Assembly (NCBI RefSeq): GCF_004120195.1
Contig: NZ_SCHN01000005.1
Span: forward strand, 372,001 to 436,000
Source: Enterovibrio baiacu
GTDB lineage: Bacteria > Pseudomonadota > Gammaproteobacteria > Enterobacterales > Vibrionaceae
Length of the DNA: 64,000 nt
Direction of reading: 5' to 3'
Below, piece after piece: positions 1-9,010 of this stretch. Under the pieces are notes generated by a model. That model saw only the letters and a list, made by a program, of their open reading frames with translations, ran no database searches and was not told the origin of the DNA. The translations under genes and the position numbers were made by a program. Each line of letters opens with the position of its first letter. Within the stretch, counting starts at the first letter, position 1.

Positions 1-887
1 AGTTCTCTGCAGATTTGAATGATTTTTACGGCCGTGACGAGGGCTTAGTTCAAGGTTCGGTAAACCGGGCAGCGACGCATGCGGACATTCCGAACAACCG
101 TCATGCCTTTGTGAACGACGTTGCCATCAGCATTGGTGCGGCTCACTCAGGTTATCCTGTGATGAACAGCAGCTTTAATGCCACCAGCAATGCGATGCCA
201 ACGGTGCCGCTCAATGATTGGCTGATCTGGCATGAAGTGGGTCACAATGCAGCAGAAGCGCCATTCACCGTGGAGGGTGCGACCGAAGTGGCGAACAACA
301 TTGTCGGGCTTTACATGCAGCAAAAACACCTTGGCACCATGTCACGTGTTGAGCGTGATATTCGTATCGCACCTGATTTCGTTACAGCGGAAAATGGTCA
401 TGCGTGGGGTGCTGGCGGCGCAGGTGAGCGTTTGTTGATGTTCGCGCAACTCAAAGAATGGGCGCAGACCGAGTTTGCAATCGATAAATGGTATGAAGAA
501 GGAAAAGTCCCTGCGTATTACAGCCAAGTTGAAGGGATGGAAGGTTTCCATTTATTCACGCTTATGCACCGCCTAACGCGAAATGCCTCAGACCCTGCGA
601 TGTCGCTTCACGGTGACAACCAATGCCGCGCTCAACACCTCGGTAAGAGCGATACCTTGATGTTGTGTGCATCGTATGTCGCACAGACGGATCTGACCGA
701 CTTCTTTGCTGCGTGGAACCCAGGCGTGGTTGCCAACATGCTTCCAGGGCAATCAACACCAAATTACACAGGCGGTATAACGTCAGAAGGTAAAAAGGCC
801 GTTGCAGCACTCAACTTGCCAAAACCAACACGTAACCCACTCGCTATCAATAGCGTGACGGTGTTTACTGCGCCATCGTATTTCTAA
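1..887 (+). CDS. M60-family metallopeptidase (mucinase/AcfD-like), C-terminal part
   Basis: The frame is open to the left edge, so only about the last 295 residues are present and the N-terminus lies outside the window. The fragment has the gluzincin zinc site HEVGH, followed by a downstream Glu in GATEVANN, as expected for the HExxHx(8,24)E signature of the M60/enhancin-like family. Family members such as SslE and AcfD are secreted or surface proteases that attack mucin-type glycoproteins. The part seen here is the catalytic domain plus a C-terminal tail. A terminator follows the stop. The family call is by motif and by the flanking residues ([13 protein letters not shown]). Whether it is a lipoprotein cannot be judged without the N-terminus. 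Confidence 0.8.
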   Translation, partial: FSADLNDFYGRDEGLVQGSVNRAATHADIPNNRHAFVNDVAISIGAAHSGYPVMNSSFNATSNAMPTVPLNDWLIWHEVGHNAAEAPFTVEGATEVANNIVGLYMQQKHLGTMSRVERDIRIAPDFVTAENGHAWGAGGAGERLLMFAQLKEWAQTEFAIDKWYEEGKVPAYYSQVEGMEGFHLFTLMHRLTRNASDPAMSLHGDNQCRAQHLGKSDTLMLCASYVAQTDLTDFFAAWNPGVVANMLPGQSTPNYTGGITSEGKKAVAALNLPKPTRNPLAINSVTVFTAPSYF

Positions 888-917
888 GCGTTAGTTCAGT
901 GTCGGTTTAGAAAAAAC

Positions 918-943
918 AATGCCCTCTTCGGAGGGCATTTTTC
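918..943 (+). terminator. Rho-independent terminator after the M60 gene
   Basis: AATGCCCTC-TTCG-GAGGGCATT stem-loop with a UUCG-type tetraloop followed by a T-run. It sits between the M60 gene and the convergent pldA and could serve both. Confidence 0.8.
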
Positions 944-964
944 TTGGCTTAACAGCAGATAAAA

Positions 965-1759
965 CTAGAGATCAAACGCAACCCCCAGGCCATACGCAGA
1001 ATCTCTAAAATTGTAATTCGAAATCGTCAAACCGTATCCTGTCTCCGCTTTTACATACCCTCTGAGTCCCTGATAAATCGGGAAATTCCAGCTTAGGTTG
1101 TAATAGCCACGTTCAAAATTTTGGGTAAAAACGTTCCTTGCGAGCAATTTAATTTCATTATTTTGTGTCGGCAACCAGCCAAGTTCGACTTCGCCATAGC
1201 CAAGAAAATCATCAATGTCGGGGTTGTAGTTCACACTGCCAACCCGCGCCCACGGTTTGAAGCGAACAAAACCATGCTCAAAATCATACTGAACGTCAAT
1301 GTATGCGCGGTTCCAACTCACTTCGACATCACCGCCCGCGCCATTCGATTGATGCTCAAAACCGATGGATGTCTGCCAGTTTTCAAAGGTCAGTCGGTAG
1401 AACAATTCAGGGTTATAGTCGGAATCCCGAAAGTAGGCTGAAGAGTCATAAGCTTCCCAGTTGGAACGTTGGGTGTACGCGACATACAGTCCGTCGCCTC
1501 CTCTTCCGCTGTCCCCCTCGTTATCAAGGTTAAGCAGACGGTATTTCAAACTGATTTGGAATTGAATAAAGGTGTCCTTGGCGGGCGTATCGTTCGGATT
1601 TAGCGCCTCAAAACGCGCTTGGTTCACCTTCTGTTCTTTATAGAAAGGGAGAAAATAGTTATCTCGGTGCGCCGTCAGATCTTCAATGCTTGCGACGGCA
1701 TGAAGAGAAACAAAGCTGACACTGAGTGCCATCACAAAAGAGCAGCGCAATACAGACAT
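965..1759 (-). CDS. pldA: Outer-membrane phospholipase A1 (OMPLA)
   Basis: 264 residues with a signal peptide (cleavage near VASIED) and a beta-barrel composition ending in Leu. The OMPLA active site is readable: His136 and Ser138 in FEHQSNG and Asn150 in SWNRAY, each offset by -6 from E. coli His142/Ser144/Asn156. The family element TQRSNW..FRDSDYNPELF is also present. The enzyme hydrolyses acyl chains of phospholipids that reach the outer leaflet after membrane damage; dimerisation and calcium activate it in characterised relatives. The protein is slightly shorter than the E. coli one (289). It is a single gene, convergent with the M60 gene. Confidence 0.93.
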   Translation of the reverse strand: MSVLRCSFVMALSVSFVSLHAVASIEDLTAHRDNYFLPFYKEQKVNQARFEALNPNDTPAKDTFIQFQISLKYRLLNLDNEGDSGRGGDGLYVAYTQRSNWEAYDSSAYFRDSDYNPELFYRLTFENWQTSIGFEHQSNGAGGDVEVSWNRAYIDVQYDFEHGFVRFKPWARVGSVNYNPDIDDFLGYGEVELGWLPTQNNEIKLLARNVFTQNFERGYYNLSWNFPIYQGLRGYVKAETGYGLTISNYNFRDSAYGLGVAFDL

Positions 1760-1939
1760 CCCTATCTCCTACATGGTGTTTTCTAAAAGGGCTTATTCGC
1801 CCTCTGCGACACCATAACAAATGCGCAGAGAATCAAATTTTTAGGGAGTATAGATAGCAATATGCCACCTCTCTGTTTAACTAATCAGACGAAAACGTTT
1901 TTTCCTTTCTCTTTTCGACCAGCACACACAGAGGTTTAT

Positions 1940-2326
1940 ATGGCTACGAGCAATCATGGTTTATCTGTCGGCATTGAACGTGTAAATGGTGAGTTGTTTG
2001 TCAAACTTTCAGTCGTGGGGAAACTTACCCACGAAGATTATGAAGTCTTCACCCCAATGCTCGATTCCGCCATCAAAGAAGTGCCTAATACCGAGGTCAA
2101 CGTGGTGGTTGATCTGACACATTTTGAAGGTTGGGAGTTACGAGCAGCGTGGGACGATTTCAAGCTCGGGCTCAAACATGGCAGAAACTTCAGCAAAATC
2201 GCCATGATTGGTAGTAAGACTTGGCAGGAAGCCGCAGCCAAAGTGGGCAGTTGGTTTATCTCAGGGGAAATGAAAACCTTTGCCACAGAAGCGGACGCCA
2301 TGGCATGGATTTCGAATGATAGCTAA
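1940..2326 (+). CDS. STAS/SpoIIAA-like domain protein
   Basis: 128 residues. The start is the internal ATG at 1940, preceded by GAGG at 1931-1934; the longer reading frame from 1862 has no ribosome site and an unlikely N-terminus. The sequence resembles the SpoIIAA-like (STAS/SEC14-type) family: alternating beta strands and helices (VNVVVDLTHFEGWELRAAW, FSKIAMIGSKTWQEAA), all predicted cytoplasmic. Relatives are small single-domain proteins of unknown partner, sometimes linked to membrane or stress responses. It is monocistronic and followed by a strong terminator. Confidence 0.75.
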   Translation: MATSNHGLSVGIERVNGELFVKLSVVGKLTHEDYEVFTPMLDSAIKEVPNTEVNVVVDLTHFEGWELRAAWDDFKLGLKHGRNFSKIAMIGSKTWQEAAAKVGSWFISGEMKTFATEADAMAWISNDS

Positions 2327-2370
2327 GTGACGCAACATTCTCTTAGCGCATTGACGATCATCAAGACACA

Positions 2371-2400
2371 AAAAGGCCGAGCGATGTGCTCGGCCTTTCT
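2371..2400 (+). terminator. Rho-independent terminator
   Basis: AAAGGCCGAGC-gatgt-GCTCGGCCTTT hairpin with flanking A and T runs, between the STAS-like gene and the convergent hydrolase; probably bidirectional. Confidence 0.85.
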
Positions 2401-2433
2401 TATTCTCAAAAAACCAATGTTACAACACGTTAT

Positions 2434-3249
2434 CTACGCATGCTGGCGCGCCAAGAAATCAGAAAGATAAGCGGTCACTGTGTCCACTTGTTCAAGGTTG
2501 CTGATGTGCCCTGCCCCTTGAATAACGTGATATTCGCTGCCTTTAATTTCATCGTGCATCAATTGGGATTCCAGTGGTGGGCGCGGCATGTCTTGATCGC
2601 CCACCAAGATGAGGGTTGGCGCTGTCAACTTGGCGATATCATCAAAAGTATCACGTCGACCAAACACCATGCGTCCAATTCTGACCACTTGTTTTGCCTG
2701 CTCACCTTTCAGGTTTGATAATTTCTCACGAAACCCTGCAACGAGCTCTGGCGCAGTTTCAGCGGCATTACGTGAGAAAAACATCGGCGCAACCGTATCC
2801 ACCAGCGGTGGAGCAACCATCTCTGCACTTTCGATCATGTCCATGATGGCAAAGTATTTCGCATGGGTAACTTCAGGTTCAAAACCAATGAAGGTGTCCA
2901 TCAACACCAATGCGTTCACGCGTGAAGACGCTTTAATCGCAAGCTCTGCCCCCCACATACCACCCACAGAAAGGCCCACAATCGAAAATGTGTCAATCTC
3001 CAGCGCATCAAGCAATGCCAATACATCGTCGGCATAATCAATCAGGTTCTTCGTGCTGTCTGGGGCAGAGTCAGACGCACCGTGCGCCCAGAGATCAGGC
3101 ACGATGCAGCGATAATGCTGACTAAGCGCTTCAACTTGTGGTGTCCACATGGCACTGTCCCAAAGAAAACTATGGCCAAAAACCAAAACAGGGCCACTAC
3201 CCACGTCCTGATATGCCATCTTCTTGCCACGAATGTCCAATGAATGCAT
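2434..3249 (-). CDS. Alpha/beta-hydrolase fold protein
   Basis: 271 residues, cytoplasmic. It has the classical catalytic elements in order: oxyanion strand HSF after VLVFG, nucleophile elbow GLSVGG, acid in LVGDQDMPRP, and the terminal His in GAGHISN. This is the arrangement of the small-molecule esterase/haloperoxidase-like branch (PF00561/PF12697). The substrate cannot be predicted. It stands alone and faces away from the M14 peptidase gene. Confidence 0.85.
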   Translation of the reverse strand: MHSLDIRGKKMAYQDVGSGPVLVFGHSFLWDSAMWTPQVEALSQHYRCIVPDLWAHGASDSAPDSTKNLIDYADDVLALLDALEIDTFSIVGLSVGGMWGAELAIKASSRVNALVLMDTFIGFEPEVTHAKYFAIMDMIESAEMVAPPLVDTVAPMFFSRNAAETAPELVAGFREKLSNLKGEQAKQVVRIGRMVFGRRDTFDDIAKLTAPTLILVGDQDMPRPPLESQLMHDEIKGSEYHVIQGAGHISNLEQVDTVTAYLSDFLARQHA

Positions 3250-3625
3250 GTCTACTTCCCTAAATATTTTTCTCTATGAATAAGCCCACACCCAAGCAGC
3301 CTGACGTCACAAACATTCATACGTCATAGAGCAAATCTGCTCAGTTCGGCACCTTCTGGTTATTTGAATAGCATTAAACCAGATATCCAGTAGACACAAA
3401 AACTTAAAAGAGGAATGCCCTTTCTTTGAGACAGAAACGACGTAATATTAGACACTTAATTATAATGTGCTAATAAAAACCGACATTAATTGCCCCATCA
3501 GAACACGTTTTGAGCACGTAAATACGGCTTTATTGATGCATCTACAATGAATGAAGGCATCCCCTTTTCGCCATCAAAAACTGTGCTAATCTCTGTGACT
3601 ATCCTCAGTTGATCAGTGCATTCAC
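3250..3625. other. Divergent intergenic region
   Basis: 376 bp between the divergent hydrolase and carboxypeptidase genes, AT-rich toward its middle. A perfect TATAAT lies at 3461-3466 on the + strand but has no convincing -35 hexamer at the right distance. No ORF or hairpin seen; presumably it holds both promoters. Confidence 0.4.
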
Positions 3626-4750
3626 ATGAAAATATTCAGCAATTTCGAAAGCGGTAACATTCAGGTTGTTAGCGCCGATACACCTAACGATATTCAGCTC
3701 ACCATTCCAGCGGATAATCAGACGGATATCGCACAATGGTTTCACTTTCGTTTGGAAACCACACCGCAAACACCGCATTCCTTTAAGATCCTAAATCTTG
3801 CAAAGTCAGCCTACCCAGAAGGTTGGAAAGACTACGATGTTGTTGCTTCTTACGACCGCGATGAGTGGTTCCGCATTCCTGCCGAGTTTGACGGTGACAC
3901 ACTTAGCTTCACCGCCATTCCAGAGTGCGGCTCCATGTACTTTGCCTACTTTGCACCGTACTCGTACGATCGCCACCAAGACTTGATCCACAGCGCGCAA
4001 ATGCACTATGCCTGCCAGCTGGAAACACTGGGGCAAACCCTTGATGGTAATGACATCAGCATGCTGACGGTTGGCGAACCTGCCGAAGGCAAAAAGAACA
4101 TCTGGGTCATCGGTCGCCAGCACCCTGGCGAGACCATGGCAGAGTGGTTCATTGAAGGTTTGTTGCTGCGTCTTCTTGATGAAACAGACACGGTTGGACG
4201 CGCGTTGATCGACAACGCAGTAATCCGCGTGGTGCCAAACATGAACCCTGACGGTGCGATTCGTGGCCACCTGCGCACCAATGCCATTGGCGTGAACTTG
4301 AACCGTGAATGGGCGACTCCGACAGTCGAAAAAAGCCCTGAGGTGTATTACGTTCGTGAGCGCATGCTAGAAACTGGCGTAGATATGATGCTGGACATCC
4401 ACGGCGATGAAGCCATCCCATACAACTTTGTGGCGGGTAGCGAAGGCATTCCTTCCTACAGCAAAGCGTTGGAAGCGCTGGAAAATCACTTCAAACACGC
4501 CTTGCTCACCATCACCCCAGAGTTCCAAGATGAATTTGGGTATGACAAAGATGAACCGGGCAAAGCCAACCTTACCCTGTGTTCAAATTGGGTAGGCGAA
4601 ACCTTCAAATGCCTGTCGTACACCGTAGAGATGCCTTTTAAAGATCATATCAGCCAAGCCGATGCGCTTTACGGTTGGTCGCCCGAGCGCAGTGCCATGT
4701 TCGGTCATGACATGCTCGCCGCTATTTGGGCAACGCACGACAAACTGTAA
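3626..4750 (+). CDS. M14 zinc carboxypeptidase, cytosolic carboxypeptidase (CCP)-like
   Basis: 374 residues without a signal peptide. Residues 1-115 form the beta-sandwich N-domain typical of the cytosolic carboxypeptidase (M14D) subfamily, ending in AYFAPYSYDRH. The catalytic domain carries zinc ligands His166 and Glu169 (RQHPGE) and His259 (DIHGDE), the substrate-binding stretch NMNPDGAIRG..R, and the general base Glu335 (YTVEMPF). Eukaryotic relatives trim glutamate side chains of tubulin. Bacterial members are common in marine Gammaproteobacteria and their substrate is unknown. Monocistronic; terminator at 4804. Confidence 0.9.
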   Translation: MKIFSNFESGNIQVVSADTPNDIQLTIPADNQTDIAQWFHFRLETTPQTPHSFKILNLAKSAYPEGWKDYDVVASYDRDEWFRIPAEFDGDTLSFTAIPECGSMYFAYFAPYSYDRHQDLIHSAQMHYACQLETLGQTLDGNDISMLTVGEPAEGKKNIWVIGRQHPGETMAEWFIEGLLLRLLDETDTVGRALIDNAVIRVVPNMNPDGAIRGHLRTNAIGVNLNREWATPTVEKSPEVYYVRERMLETGVDMMLDIHGDEAIPYNFVAGSEGIPSYSKALEALENHFKHALLTITPEFQDEFGYDKDEPGKANLTLCSNWVGETFKCLSYTVEMPFKDHISQADALYGWSPERSAMFGHDMLAAIWATHDKL

Positions 4751-4803
4751 CGTCACGTATTTTCCAAATCATGCGCGCTAGCCTCGTGTCATGAACCAAA
4801 AAG

Positions 4804-4833
4804 AAAGCCCCACTCCGAGGAATGGGGCTTTTC
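4804..4833 (+). terminator. Rho-independent terminator
   Basis: AAAGCCCCA..TGGGGCTTTT stem-loop about 55 bp after the carboxypeptidase stop. Confidence 0.8.
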
Positions 4834-4937
4834 GTTTTAACTGGCTCTTACTTAAAACCGTCAACTTATTTTAGGACGGGACAGCATTTTCGTTATCATC
4901 ACTCGCCGTAAAGCGGGTGTGATAATGACAAAGAAGC

Positions 4938-5960
4938 TTACTGCTGCGTCGATGTCGTTGGTAGAACGCATTTCAAGATATCGGCCAAGGTCACGACACC
5001 GATCATCTTGTCGCCTTTGCTCACGACAGCTAACTGAACACTCGCTTCTCGCATGCGTGCCAGCGCCTCATAAACAGGCGTGTTTGCATCCAGCACATAG
5101 GCTTTACGCGCAACCTCTCGAGCCGGCCTGTCAGCAGGCTCTAGCAAGGTATCTCGCACGTGAACAACAAGCGGCTTCAAGCCACGTTTTCCAAACACCA
5201 GAATACGCAAATGACCCGATTCCATCGCCGCAACACGCACATCGGCAACCGTTGCATGCTTGTCAACGTGGGCCATGACCTGACCTTCTGTTACCAAGGT
5301 TTCAACCGGAATGGTACTCAAGTCGATAAGGCCAGAGAGCTGCTTTTGAATGTTCGGTTTCAGCGTGCCCACTTTGCCCGAATGCTCAACGAGCTGGCGA
5401 ATGGTATCAACGTCTTGCCCGCCAACGGCCGCACTCTCAACAGGCTCAATGCCAGAGGCTTTCACCAAACCATTCGCGATGCGGTTGATCCAGTTAAGCA
5501 ATGGACGTAGTGGCCAAACATAGGCTCGCGCAACGATACCAATGGCAAGTGCTGATTTTTCAGGGTGCGCAATAGACCAAGATTTCGGCGCCATCTCTCC
5601 CACCACAAGGTGAAGGAAGGTAACAACAAACAGTGCAAAACCAAACGATGCACCACCAGCCGCCCAGTCCGGTAGGCCCATCGCGAGAAAGACAGGACTG
5701 ACCCAAAGGTCAACCGCAGGCTTGGTCACCGCACCCAATGCAAAGGTACAGAAGGTAATACCGAGCTGCGCACCCGCGAGCATCAAAGTAAGATCATTCA
5801 TACCACGCAATGCTGCGCGCGCCGAGGCACTTTCAACCGCGATTTCTTCTAGACGGTGACGACGCGCGCCCATCAAAGCGAACTCGATAATCACGAAGAA
5901 GCCACTCAAGATGATAAGGGCTGTTGTCACGAGAGTGACAATCAATGGATCAGTGATCAT
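4938..5960 (-). CDS. CNNM/CorC (HlyC)-type membrane protein, second of pair
   Basis: 340 residues: an N-terminal CNNM (DUF21) transmembrane domain (about residues 1-190, with GAQLGITFCT and the VGEMAPKS motif) followed by a CBS-domain pair (about 205-335). It lacks the C-terminal CorC_HlyC domain that its neighbour has. The family is associated with Mg2+/Co2+ efflux and with adenine-nucleotide sensing through CBS domains. The start codon overlaps the stop of the upstream paralogue by 4 nt (5957-5960), so the two are translationally coupled and may form a heteromer. Confidence 0.88.
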   Translation of the reverse strand: MITDPLIVTLVTTALIILSGFFVIIEFALMGARRHRLEEIAVESASARAALRGMNDLTLMLAGAQLGITFCTFALGAVTKPAVDLWVSPVFLAMGLPDWAAGGASFGFALFVVTFLHLVVGEMAPKSWSIAHPEKSALAIGIVARAYVWPLRPLLNWINRIANGLVKASGIEPVESAAVGGQDVDTIRQLVEHSGKVGTLKPNIQKQLSGLIDLSTIPVETLVTEGQVMAHVDKHATVADVRVAAMESGHLRILVFGKRGLKPLVVHVRDTLLEPADRPAREVARKAYVLDANTPVYEALARMREASVQLAVVSKGDKMIGVVTLADILKCVLPTTSTQQ

Positions 5961-7333
5961 TCTTCACCCTCCTCAACGGGATTCTCTACCAGTTTTACAC
6001 GTACCTCTGTCGGCACGTGTCGCTCAATACGCAATACTTCTACTTCAAGATGGCGCTTGAACAATTCACCAGACGCGAATTCAGACGGATCTACAGGTAG
6101 CTCAATGTTAACCGTCTCGCCCTCAGCAGGCAGCGCGCCGCGCTCGGCAATCAACATACCCGCGATGGTTTCCACATCACCTCTTGGTAAGTCATAACCA
6201 ATTGCACGTTCCACTTCGTCGATATGTACATCACCTTCCATCAACCAGATGTTGTCACTTTCAGAGACAACGGCTTCGCCGCTGTCAGCATCGTGCTCAT
6301 CGGTGATTTCACCAACGATTTCCATCGCCAAATCTTCAATGGTTAGTACACCCGCAAAGCCGCCGTATTCATCAATAACACAAGCCAACTGATTGGTAGA
6401 CGTAACAAGCTGATCAAGCGCATCAGGCAGGCGCATCAAGGTCGGCAGAACGATAGCAGGACGCATTACCGCTTCAACCGTGTCTTCCGTATTGCCCGCA
6501 TCAATGTGCGCCAATACATCCGACAGATGCACAACACCAACAGGCGCATCGTCATCGTTAATCACGGGGTAACGCGTGTGTGCTTGTGCCATCAACGACA
6601 AAAGCTCAGTCAGTGTGGTTTCCGGCTCAACCCAATCCACTTGCGAGCGCGGCACCATGGCGTGCTCAACATCGCGCTCAGGGAAATCAAGAATACGATC
6701 CATCATCAGCGACAACTCAACAGCCAAATCGCCGCTTTCGCGCGAGTTCGCGATGATGTGGTGCAAATCTTCCTCTGATGCACTCACGTCAAGATCGTGC
6801 ACAGGCTCAATACGAACAGCACGAAGAAGCAGGTTGGCTGACTTGTCAAAGAAGCTGATTATCCAGCCGAATGCTGACATGTAGATCAACGTCGAGCGAG
6901 ACATCATGCGCGACATCGGCTCTGCGTTCGCAATCGCAAGGTTCTTCGGGTACAGCTCACCAAAAATCATTTGAACAACCATCGCCACGCCCAAGGTGAC
7001 GATCGTACCGATCGCAATACCCGCTTCTAACGAAAACCCGAAGCTTTGCAATATCACGCCCATGGATTGACCCACGAGCGGCTCAGCAACAAAGCCAAGG
7101 ACAAGGCCAGTCACTGTGATGCCAAGTTGGGCACCAGAAAGCATGAAGCTGGTTCGTTTGGTGACGGCTAACGCGCGTTTTGCTGCTTCATCGCCGGTGG
7201 CAGCTAACGTTGCGAGTCTTGCTCGGTCCACCGCCATGTACGCGAACTCTTGCGCAACGAAGTAACCGTTTGCTGCAATAATCGCCAAGATAAGAAGAAT
7301 GCCAAATAGCAGGGTAAGAAGGGGCTCAATCAT
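5957..7333 (-). CDS. CNNM/CorC (HlyC)-type membrane protein with CBS and CorC domains
   Basis: 458 residues from the ATG at 7333, chosen over an upstream TTG because AGGGAG lies 9 nt before it and would fall inside the longer frame. Domains: CNNM transmembrane region (about 1-190, GAQLGITVTGL, FGELYPKN), two CBS motifs (about 205-330, including VIDEYGGFAGVLTIEDL) and a C-terminal CorC_HlyC domain (about 345-440). Likely role: divalent-cation export or homeostasis at the inner membrane, by family membership. First gene of a two-gene operon with the shorter paralogue. Confidence 0.9.
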   Translation of the reverse strand: MIEPLLTLLFGILLILAIIAANGYFVAQEFAYMAVDRARLATLAATGDEAAKRALAVTKRTSFMLSGAQLGITVTGLVLGFVAEPLVGQSMGVILQSFGFSLEAGIAIGTIVTLGVAMVVQMIFGELYPKNLAIANAEPMSRMMSRSTLIYMSAFGWIISFFDKSANLLLRAVRIEPVHDLDVSASEEDLHHIIANSRESGDLAVELSLMMDRILDFPERDVEHAMVPRSQVDWVEPETTLTELLSLMAQAHTRYPVINDDDAPVGVVHLSDVLAHIDAGNTEDTVEAVMRPAIVLPTLMRLPDALDQLVTSTNQLACVIDEYGGFAGVLTIEDLAMEIVGEITDEHDADSGEAVVSESDNIWLMEGDVHIDEVERAIGYDLPRGDVETIAGMLIAERGALPAEGETVNIELPVDPSEFASGELFKRHLEVEVLRIERHVPTEVRVKLVENPVEEGEE

Positions 7334-7734
7334 TGTCGTGCTCTCCCTTGATAACAAACGACCAAGAACGGTTTACACAATTGATTCGAGGAGGGGTCCA
7401 CACAGTATTCCTAATGTAATAACAGGATGCGCAGTATATTTCCGTCGAATTGAAAGAGTCTAGAGAATAATCGCAGGGCAACGTGTGTGTAGTTAGAGAC
7501 GCAAAGGCTAACAAAGTGCGAGCCAAGGCAGGAAACACAATACATTCAACGCATTCATCGCGTTTCTGGGTGCCGTTTCGAGCATCAAATTTCGTTACCG
7601 CCCGTTACAAAATATCTGCACGCAGCGTATGGTTTTTATGCAAAAGGCATGTTTGCCCGCATAAGCGACTGTCTATAGCCGATAAGTTCGTCCGCTAAAC
7701 TCATCGGCGACGGCAAACAACTGCGTTGCAAAAA
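7334..7734. other. Intergenic region, no gene recognised
   Basis: About 400 bp upstream of the CNNM operon and downstream of the small membrane-protein gene. Short frames here lack ribosome sites and family resemblance. An imperfect long-loop inverted repeat GCCGAT..ATCGGC (7678-7718) is the only structure seen. It presumably carries the operon promoter. Confidence 0.35.
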
Positions 7735-8013
7735 TCAGTGTTCGTTGGTTGGCGCTTGCTGTGTATTGATGGTGCTTGTCGCTTTGACGTTTAGCTCCAC
7801 ATAAAGGGGAACCGAAACGCCAGCAATCGCCACAGCGACGATGATCGACATTAACCATTGTGGGGTTTTTGGCATATAGCTAACACGCGCACAGCTTAAC
7901 GCTAAATACGTGATCGCAATAAAGCCAGCAAGCATACTGCAGGCTAAAACGTAGTCATTTGTGATTACGGCTAACATACATTCTGAAATGTTCATTTGAT
8001 TTGGGGTCTGCAT
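7735..8013 (-). CDS. Small two-helix membrane protein, hypothetical
   Basis: 92 residues from the first ATG; ATGs at codons 7 and 13 are equally possible because none has a clear Shine-Dalgarno sequence. Two hydrophobic helices are visible (about residues 22-43 and 54-72), with a polar Thr/Asn-rich tail. I do not recognise a family. It is isolated, antisense to nothing else, and divergent from the two-component operon. Confidence 0.5.
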   Translation of the reverse strand: MQTPNQMNISECMLAVITNDYVLACSMLAGFIAITYLALSCARVSYMPKTPQWLMSIIVAVAIAGVSVPLYVELNVKATSTINTQQAPTNEH

Positions 8014-8269
8014 TTAAAAGGGGGCGAGATGGTAATTTTTTGTGACAAAAATCACAAGAGTATCTTGATGCAAAAATCCAAATGCAATGTTTGGCCCCCA
8101 TCAGCGATTGGTTGGACGTCTCTTTTGGTCAAAAGCTCCGACACTGTCAACGCGCGAACTTTCTTTGCTTTTTTATCCATAATTTAACAATTAGTGACCA
8201 CTCAACCCCAAAGGCTGTGCTAAAACAGTTTGTGGATCATATTGTTTACATGAATATTAAGGACGTCAG

Positions 8270-9010
8270 ATGGCACCTACTCCCCGTCTTTTCATCGTTG
8301 AAGATGACGCTAAGCTCCGTCAGCTTCTGTCTTCTTATTTCAAAGAACAAGACTTTGACGTTAAGGCATTCGAGCAAGGGGAAGATGCGATTGAAGCGAT
8401 TTTGTTGGAGCAACCCGAGATTGTCATGCTTGATCTGATGCTACCTGATATCGATGGTCTGACAATTTGCCGACAGATCCGCCCTCAGTTTTCTGGCAAG
8501 GTACTCATGCTGACAGCCAGTGATGATGATTTTGACCACGTGGCTGCACTCGAAATCGGGGCTGATGACTTTGTTACTAAGCCGATTAAACCGAGAGTGT
8601 TACTGGCGCGATTACGGGCATTAACCCGACGAGGTGATAATCCGTCAGTAACAGTAGAGCACTTGCCACAAAAAGCGAATAACACGCTGACTTATGGCAG
8701 CTTATCGCTAAATAAAACACGGAAATGGTGTGCATTAGCCGATAAGCATGTCCCGTTATCAGACAGTGAGTTTGATCTCTTGTGGTTGCTCGCGGAATCG
8801 GCGGATGAAGTGTTATCCAGAGATACACTTACCCTTGCAGTAAGAGGCATTGAATACGATGGATTGGATCGTACCATTGACAACAAAGTGGTCAGTTTGC
8901 GTAAAAAACTTGGAGACAACCCCTCCTCGCCCTCTCGGATCATTACCGTGAGGGGGAAGGGTTACCTTTTTGTGCCAGATGCTTGGCACGACCTTCAACA
9001 TAACGTGTGA
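8270..9010 (+). CDS. OmpR-family response regulator
   Basis: 246 residues. Receiver domain with acidic pocket EDD (11-13), phospho-acceptor Asp55 in MLDLMLPD and Lys104 in VTKPIKP. The C-terminal winged helix (about 150-240) carries the typical R-T-I-DNKVVSLRKKLGD and GKGYLF segments. AAGGA six nt before the ATG supports the start. It overlaps the kinase gene by 4 nt (GTGA). The RstA-like branch is the nearest resemblance by eye. The downstream MipA/OmpV gene is an obvious regulatory target candidate, by context only. Confidence 0.92.
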   Translation: MAPTPRLFIVEDDAKLRQLLSSYFKEQDFDVKAFEQGEDAIEAILLEQPEIVMLDLMLPDIDGLTICRQIRPQFSGKVLMLTASDDDFDHVAALEIGADDFVTKPIKPRVLLARLRALTRRGDNPSVTVEHLPQKANNTLTYGSLSLNKTRKWCALADKHVPLSDSEFDLLWLLAESADEVLSRDTLTLAVRGIEYDGLDRTIDNKVVSLRKKLGDNPSSPSRIITVRGKGYLFVPDAWHDLQHNV